This document shows, piece after piece, positions 58,855-64,000 of a DNA stretch of 64,000 nucleotides. This DNA is from Entoloma clypeatum (lineage: Eukaryota; Basidiomycota; Agaricomycetes; Agaricales; Entolomataceae): positions 1 to 64,000 of the forward strand of contig CAUXFO010000001.1 of the NCBI GenBank assembly GCA_963565915.1. The letters run 5' to 3'. How positions within the stretch are numbered: the first letter of the stretch is position 1; the number at the start of each line of letters is the position of its first letter. The notes beneath the pieces were generated by a model that was not told the DNA's origin, ran no database searches, and was given only the letters and a program-made list of their open reading frames with translations. The position numbers were made by a program, and so were the translations under genes.

Positions 58855-59256
58855 TGTTACGGACTCTACGGTATGAGGACCACGTCATATCTTTTACTTA
58901 TCGGCCCGACTCAGCGCCCTCTTACAAACTTACTATGTCTAATGTCTACTTTTGCAACCTTCGATTTCCAGTCTGACTCATTACATTACTTTGTCATCCC
59001 CTTTAATATACTTCGCTCCCGCGCTGACTCGCTTTCCGCAGTCAGCTTACTCACTGTACATAGCCTTCCGCAGTCGCCTTACTCATGCGCACTGCCTTCC
59101 GCAGTACTGACTCATCCGCTACCGCCTATAGTCAGTACCTATATAAACCTCTTGTACTATAGTAGATTCCTTAGATTTAGCAATCACTTTGCTCTTCGCC
59201 TTTCCACTTTCCTGCATACTCTGCCCGAACCTTGGAACGGTTTGTTAAGCATAACA
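58855..59256 (+). repeat. Gypsy C 5' LTR
   Basis: A 402-bp LTR starting TGTTACGGACTCTACGG with a U3 shared by the solo LTRs at 23598 and 45737. The R region has TTAGATTTAGCAATC. TTGCTAAATCT follows the LTR at 59259-59269. Confidence 0.92.
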
Positions 59257-59265
59257 AGTTGCTAA

Positions 59266-60045
59266 ATCTCGTTAGGTTTGCCCAGAGCACAGAGAGCAAC
59301 TACCAGACGAGTCAAGACGTCGCGCTTCTTTGAAGACTTCACCAGTAACCCATTCAGCATGCCAGAAGCCCAACAGGAGGAGCTAAGTCCTCGAGACAGT
59401 ATCGATTTTACACTCATCCAGCAGTACATCGAATCGGAGATCCGTCGCATCCTACAGCAGGTGCTTGACGAAGAACTAGATAACGATGAGCATCGCCCCC
59501 ACGGCGAGATAGCAGAGAGCATCCATCTTGCTTGGCAACACCAGATCGCACGTTACAACGCCCGACAGAATGAACTCGAAAGCTTTCGCGTTCAAGAAGG
59601 ACCTCAGACAGGTCAGATCACAGAGATCAGAGAGTTTATCGGTGTCCAGAAAACCGTTATCAGAAGATTGATTAGGATGCTCATATCGAGACGTCCCAGG
59701 GCCACATCATCACGTCTTACTCGAAGCAGCAGATCTACGCCCACTTCACCACCGAAGAACAACAGACCGAGTACAACCGCTGGGCACGAAACGAGAGACT
59801 TGATCCCTTCTCGCAACCAACAGACGTGCAGGAACAGAGATTCCTTAGAGATTTACAGAGGAAATACTCTGAATGTTTTGCCACTGATTCCGCCGACGAG
59901 TCCCCTGACGAATTTACTTTTGACTCCGCGCAGTCAGATATCGAACAGATGCCTAGAACAGGGACTCATTTTCAATCCTTACCTGTATTCCGAACCCCAT
60001 CTTCATCCCAACAACCCGACCCCTCTTCTCCTCCGCAGACTCTAG
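59266..60045 (+). CDS. Gypsy C 5' gag frame
   Basis: Open copy of the upstream gag frame (255 residues from a TTG at 59278; first ATG at about 59358). N-terminus RATTRRVKTSRFFEDF, then a helical IESEIRRILQQVLDEELD region. No TGA interrupts it (CAA where Gypsy A has TGA). Its relation to the CCHC frame (frameshift or separate protein) is unresolved. The 3' portion, where the two frames overlap, is probably not real coding. Confidence 0.55.
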   Translation: MSLGLPRAQRATTRRVKTSRFFEDFTSNPFSMPEAQQEELSPRDSIDFTLIQQYIESEIRRILQQVLDEELDNDEHRPHGEIAESIHLAWQHQIARYNARQNELESFRVQEGPQTGQITEIREFIGVQKTVIRRLIRMLISRRPRATSSRLTRSSRSTPTSPPKNNRPSTTAGHETRDLIPSRNQQTCRNRDSLEIYRGNTLNVLPLIPPTSPLTNLLLTPRSQISNRCLEQGLIFNPYLYSEPHLHPNNPTPLLLRRL

Positions 60046-60914
60046 ACATGGCAGAAGCTCCAGCTGTGCAAACAATGGATACATCCAAGATCATCAAGGA
60101 TCCTGGGATGTTCAAGGACAGATACACCTTTGACGAGTGGTGGAAAGCCACCAAACTATACATCAGGTTCCAAAAGAGCCTCACAGACGATCAGAAGATT
60201 CTTGCGGTACTATTCCGCATGATGGAAGGGTCCGGCAGACACTGGGCCAGTAACAAGTTAGACGCTCTTGCCGTTGACAACGAGAACATCACCTGGCTAG
60301 GTTTTTCCGATGATATCGCCACACGATTCTCCATCGCCAACAAGTCGGTCGCTGCCAAAGCGAGACTCAAAGTCCTGAAACAAGAGAAATGCACTATTGA
60401 TGGATTCTTGGATGAATTTGAAGAACTCTTGAAACTGTCAAACCTTGGCGAAGAAACTGGGAAATACATCCTAGAGAAGAACGTCAACCGCAGAATCTCT
60501 GAACAAGTGGCCAGCGATGGCAAGACATACACCGATTACGCAAAGGAGATCCGAAACAAGGGACGACAGATGGAAGGACATGCACTGGCCATCCGAGGTG
60601 GCGGCGACATGCGCACCGGATCAGGTACCACTTATGGTGGTCAGGGCAAAGCCATGGAGATCGACAAAGCAGGAGTAGCCCGTTGCTACAACTGTCAGCG
60701 CTTCGGTCATCTGGCTAAAGACTGTAGTGCTCCAAAGAAGAAAGATGGTCGCAAGTGTTTCAACTGTGACCAAGAAGGCCATATCGCGCGCAACTGCCGC
60801 AAGCCGAAGAAGAACTCTGGAAGGGTTAGGAAGGTGTCCGAGGAAGATGCCAAGAATGACGAAACCACAATTTTAGAAGCCGACGAGAAGGATTTTCCCG
60901 AAGGGTCCGATTAA
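59826..60914 (+). CDS. Gypsy C gag with two CCHC knuckles
   Basis: An open frame with 362 residues from the first usable start, containing EWWKATKLYIRFQ, the gag core and both knuckles, CYNCQRFGHLAKDC and CFNCDQEGHIARNC. It is the most complete gag of the A/B/C family in this window. The acidic tail ends EKDFPEGSD before TAA, with pol in -1. Confidence 0.87.
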   Translation: MQEQRFLRDLQRKYSECFATDSADESPDEFTFDSAQSDIEQMPRTGTHFQSLPVFRTPSSSQQPDPSSPPQTLDMAEAPAVQTMDTSKIIKDPGMFKDRYTFDEWWKATKLYIRFQKSLTDDQKILAVLFRMMEGSGRHWASNKLDALAVDNENITWLGFSDDIATRFSIANKSVAAKARLKVLKQEKCTIDGFLDEFEELLKLSNLGEETGKYILEKNVNRRISEQVASDGKTYTDYAKEIRNKGRQMEGHALAIRGGGDMRTGSGTTYGGQGKAMEIDKAGVARCYNCQRFGHLAKDCSAPKKKDGRKCFNCDQEGHIARNCRKPKKNSGRVRKVSEEDAKNDETTILEADEKDFPEGSD

Positions 60915-60964
60915 ACGACGCTAAGTCGCGACCCTTATCTATTAAACGGACTTGCTTGCCTTGT

Positions 60965-61940
60965 ATGACTGCAGACAATAGAACCTATGTCATCCCTGCC
61001 AAGCGAGCCGCTGCGTCGACTAAGATTGTGAAGGGAGATAAACCTCCGAAAAGACGAGAAATCAGGCTGTTAGCGCAGCTCAAAACACGATGAGGACCAG
61101 AGGTTATCCGACCTGAGGTTGACAGCGGATGTGAACGCACATGCATTCATCCAGAATAGTACGTGAACAGAACCTCCCCACGCGAGGAATACCACCCATA
61201 GCAATTCTAAATGCGGATGGATCACCAAATCGACAACAGAAAGCGAGCCAACTTGCCGAAGTCAAACTGGATTTGGGAGCACATCAGGAAACCATGGAAG
61301 CAATGGTACTGGACATTGGGAGGACGGACATGCTCTTGGGACATGACTGGTTGGTACACCACAACCCCACAATCAATTGGACAACCGGCGCGGTAACATT
61401 TAACCGGTGCCCAACAACATGTCGAACCAAACACTCGGATTTTAGGATTAACCTTAATGGTCGCAAACACCAGGTTCGCATGGTTGAGGTGCGCGACAAA
61501 GATGCACCCAAAAAGTCGGATCAAAAATGGAAGCCTGGAGACCCTATTTTGGAAGCTGTCACTCCCACACCACCTCCCACAACCAAACGACCCTCATATG
61601 TTGAACGATTTGCTCATCTTTTCGAGAAAGAGAACTTTGACAAGATCCCAAAGGAGAGGGAATGGGACCACGGTATCGAACTTACACCAGACGCACCAAA
61701 GAAACTAGGGGGAAATACATATCCTATGATGCAAAAGGAACAAGAGGAATTGGACACATTCATTGATGAGGGTCTATCAACAGGAAAGATCCGCCCATCC
61801 AAATCCCCTTATGCCTCCCCTTGCTTCTTCATCAACAAGAAGGATGGCTCCAAACGATTGGTACAAGATTACTGCATGGTCAATAAATTCACGGTCAAAG
61901 ACAAGTTCCCACTCCCACAAATATCCGATCTCTTGGACGT
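60965..61940 (+). pseudogene. Gypsy C pol, truncated in RT
   Basis: MTADNRTYVIPAKRA, then the protease EVDSG region, MLLGHDWL, and RT up to KDKFPLPQISDLLDV. It shares the TGA near 61091 and the 1-nt deletion near 61151 with Gypsy A. Coding ends at the Gypsy F junction; residues after 61940 in that frame belong to the F LTR. Confidence 0.88.
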
Positions 61941-63258
61941 TGATAAGGCCGCGATGCGTCTAGGCCTAAAATCTGCGCGTTTTGCACCCTTTCACACTAT
62001 CTCTAAGGGATATAGAGAGTCCTAGATGAGCTCCGATTCTGAGGACTTAGTGGCGACGTTAGAGAGAGAGACCAGCGACCCTGGCAATGTAGAACATAGC
62101 GCTGGTCACCACTATGGGCTTAGCTATGATACTCGAGAGCTATGGGATCGTCTCGCGAGATAGAAAAGACTATCGAGTGCCTCTCGCGACGAAGCGTGAA
62201 ACAAGGAGATGGGTTATATTGGAGTTATCGATGACACTAGCACTGTCTACCATACATCGGCGCTTGACCGGAGACATTCTCGCGAGAGGTTTGGTCAACG
62301 TGCGCCGTGCTCCACGTCCAAATCGTCCATATCAGGAATATCGAAATGACATCGGATGATACAGACCGAGATCGGATTTGATACGTCGCGATCAATGTGA
62401 CCTTATGGTGAACTTTGATAGGGACCGAATCTGATGGGTGGCTTATCAAGGCGACCCTTAATTGATGCAGCTGATACCTCACGGTAACTAATCGGCATTG
62501 TCCCGGGTACATCGCAAAACCAAGATATTGAAATAGTGGCCTCTCCAGTGTGGCAGAGGTTTGGATATGGAAAAGGGGTGTACCTGTGGCGTTGTCTACC
62601 ACATGGGCATATCGAAACGACTCTAGCGAAGGTCACTTGACTGGATACCATTTATCGATACCACATGCAACCTTTTTCTATATTTATTGCTGCTCATGTA
62701 TAAAATCTCGTAGTTTCATGGTAGATAGGTTAGGTTAGATTGTGCCCCAGAATTGATAGCATTTGTCTTGTGCATCTGTCGTCGTTCGCGAGTATCATTG
62801 AAGCCTCGAGATCGTTTGGTTTGCATCGGAAGTCAGTCGCAATTGTGTTTTGTGTGTTCGAGAACTTGTCAATCGTCAAATCGTGTTATCTATCGGTCGT
62901 ATTGGTCATTGTCGTGTTCGTATTTGGTCGAGATCGTGTTCGCGAAGTCTTGTTGGTTCGGAAATCACAAACCTCGGTTCATTATCTATTGAGAACTATC
63001 TCTAAGTCTTGTTCGAGACCTATCGAGCCATCGCTAAACGAGTTATTCAATTGTTGTTTGGAAGAGTCGCATCCTGAGTGATCCCACTCATCACCCCAAA
63101 CTATATCGATTGAGAAGTACACATCGCCAGACTTGTTCGGTCTTCGTTGTTGTGTTTGGTGTTTGTGTGTGTGATAGAGATATCGCTCGCGCTCATCCCC
63201 AGACTCACTTCCTTCGTTTCATCTGGAGCCCACCGCGAGGGGTGGTTCTAAAATAACA
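61941..63258 (+). repeat. Probable Gypsy F 5' LTR
   Basis: A gene-free region of about 1.3 kb starting TG and tentatively ending TAAAATAACA at 63258. TATAAAA near 62699 could be the TATA box, and CGCGAGA/TCGCGA words recur. The right boundary is a guess without the partner LTR. I found no clear tRNA complement or self-primer pair. Confidence 0.5.
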
Positions 63259-63320
63259 AATTTACACAGTATCGGCTCGATACAGTTCCTCTCAAGGAAT
63301 TAGTTATAGTTCTCGCTTGA

Positions 63321-64000
63321 GAGATAACCCTGTCCTCTACAAGCAAACCCACTGTTGCATCTAGCAGCAAACACGTTAAAGCAAACTCGTGGAAGCCTCC
63401 AGTTCATAAAAGAGGTCTCGCGAGTAGTCATAAACCGAAGACAACGTCTCTAAAAGCATCATCTTCAAAAGCAACAAATTCACAATCTATTGAAACGGCT
63501 CGCAAGCGCGTGACCCATAGTCTATCGAAAGCAGGAGCAGAACTAGTAGGACCTCTCGAAGAGCCCATAAAGCATACTCGAAAGAGAACACTAGAAAACC
63601 TTGAATCGGAAAGGCTACTAGCATCGCGAGAGCATTCAGTATTCATTGTGCAACCAATACAAACTCAAAATCAAAATCTTAACAGTCAATTGTCGACATA
63701 TACAATGGCTACAAATACACAGAATGTTGCTGCAACTGCACCAAGGAATGGTTTGAGAATGCCGCATCGAAGTGAATGAGGAGTGCCGAGATTTGATAAA
63801 GAAAAAGCCTCTGAGCTTTTAAGATTCATTGATGAAGTCGAAATCTGCTTTGACCACGCAGGTATAACCAATATCGTGGAAAAGAAAAAGTTAATCGGAG
63901 GCTATGTAGATAGTGTCTCTGAAGAAGAATGGACAACCCTCGATTCCTACGCTAAAGGAACATGGGAGGAGTATAAGAAAGAGTTAATAAACAACTACCC
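63321..64000 (+). pseudogene. Gypsy F gag, partial, with premature stop
   Basis: A frame open from 63321 to TGA 63777-63779, then continuing in the same frame to the window end. After the stop it reads VPRFDKEKASELLRFIDEVE, then CFDHAGITN, then EEEWTTLDSYAKGTWEEYKK, the gag core of a large basidiomycete Gypsy group (PRFDG..P..L..F..E.E, G..W..L..Y). Arg at the stop (SER-GVPRF) would be CGA. The only in-frame ATG before the core is at 63705. Confidence 0.72.

Larger units (their letters stand above)
58855..61940 (+). mobile_element. Gypsy C, 5' part only (cut by Gypsy F)
   Basis: 5' LTR 58855-59256, self-priming PBS, both gag frames, and pol through the start of RT. It stops at 61940 inside Leu-Leu-Asp-Val, where the Gypsy F LTR begins. 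Internal sequence is nearly the same as Gypsy A, including the TGA and the 1-nt deletion in pol, yet its U3 is unlike that of A. The 3' part should lie beyond the window. Confidence 0.9.
61941..64000 (+). mobile_element. Gypsy F, 5' end (runs off window)
   Basis: Sequence starting TGATAAGGCCGCG cuts Gypsy C and leads into a long LTR-like, gene-free stretch and then a gag reading frame. The type is judged from gag. The element continues past 64000, so the 3' LTR and TSD (expected to repeat the bases ending GACGT before 61941) are not visible. Confidence 0.75.

Noticed and set aside
61941..62025. C-terminal extension of Gypsy C pol
   Set aside because: The residues are translated Gypsy F LTR; homology to RT ends at 61940.

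Overview
The window looks like transposon-packed heterochromatin from a basidiomycete fungus, most likely an agaricomycete. The evidence is indirect: self-primed chromodomain Ty3/Gypsy elements, a Tad-like LINE with a C-terminal RNase H region, one 49-nt GT-AG intron, and a transposase-like gene that I know from memory only from mushroom genomes. I see no ordinary housekeeping gene and no intact tRNA or rRNA. Almost everything is a mobile element, and many elements are nested inside others. Target-site duplications (TSDs) resolve most of the nesting exactly.

Left part (1-15.1 kb). A degenerate 20-bp minisatellite (about 750-12140) is split by two insertions. One is Copia-1 (876-6651, minus, TSD GAGAA). 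The other is a LINE (7004-11986, plus, 16-bp TSD, A25 tail) that begins with a tRNA-like Pol III promoter. Next come a decayed solo LTR (12832-13431, minus) and a 5'-truncated Gypsy element (13591-15124).

Middle part (15.1-49.4 kb). A transposase-like gene, here called gene X, survives in three pieces (15125-15882, 22505-23278, 48945-49420) that join in frame once insertions are removed. Gypsy A (15883-22504) separates pieces 1 and 2. The old Copia-3 (23279-48944, TSD TGACC) separates pieces 2 and 3. Its left LTR was split by a large inverted-repeat element (23336-41231). That element holds a solo LTR (TSD AAAGC), Gypsy B (25216-37573, TSD CCCAC) and a Tc1-like element (38552-40133, TSD TA). 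Gypsy B in turn holds Copia-2 (28580-34358, TSD GACAA). Copia-3 also carries a hAT-like MITE (43265-44405) and another solo LTR (45737-46138).

Right part (49.4-64 kb). Gypsy D (minus, decayed) abuts gene X. Gypsy E (49926-57001, TSD CTGTC) sits in its integrase. E has LTRs I read as identical, intact gag and pol joined through an A7 slippery site, and an intron-containing antisense gene whose splicing creates a complete Zn2Cys6 motif. Gypsy C (58855-61940) interrupts D and is itself cut by Gypsy F, which runs off the window.

Main observations: (1) the antisense Zn2Cys6 gene of Gypsy E, in an element saturated on its sense strand with the word TCCGA in all reading phases; (2) a conserved uncharacterised small ORF after pol in the A/B/G Gypsy family; (3) 11-12 nt self-priming complementarity in both Gypsy families; (4) a LINE whose TSD-defined 5' end coincides with a Pol III promoter; (5) decay dominated by CGA-to-TGA changes, pointing to CpG methylation; (6) nesting at least four insertions deep.
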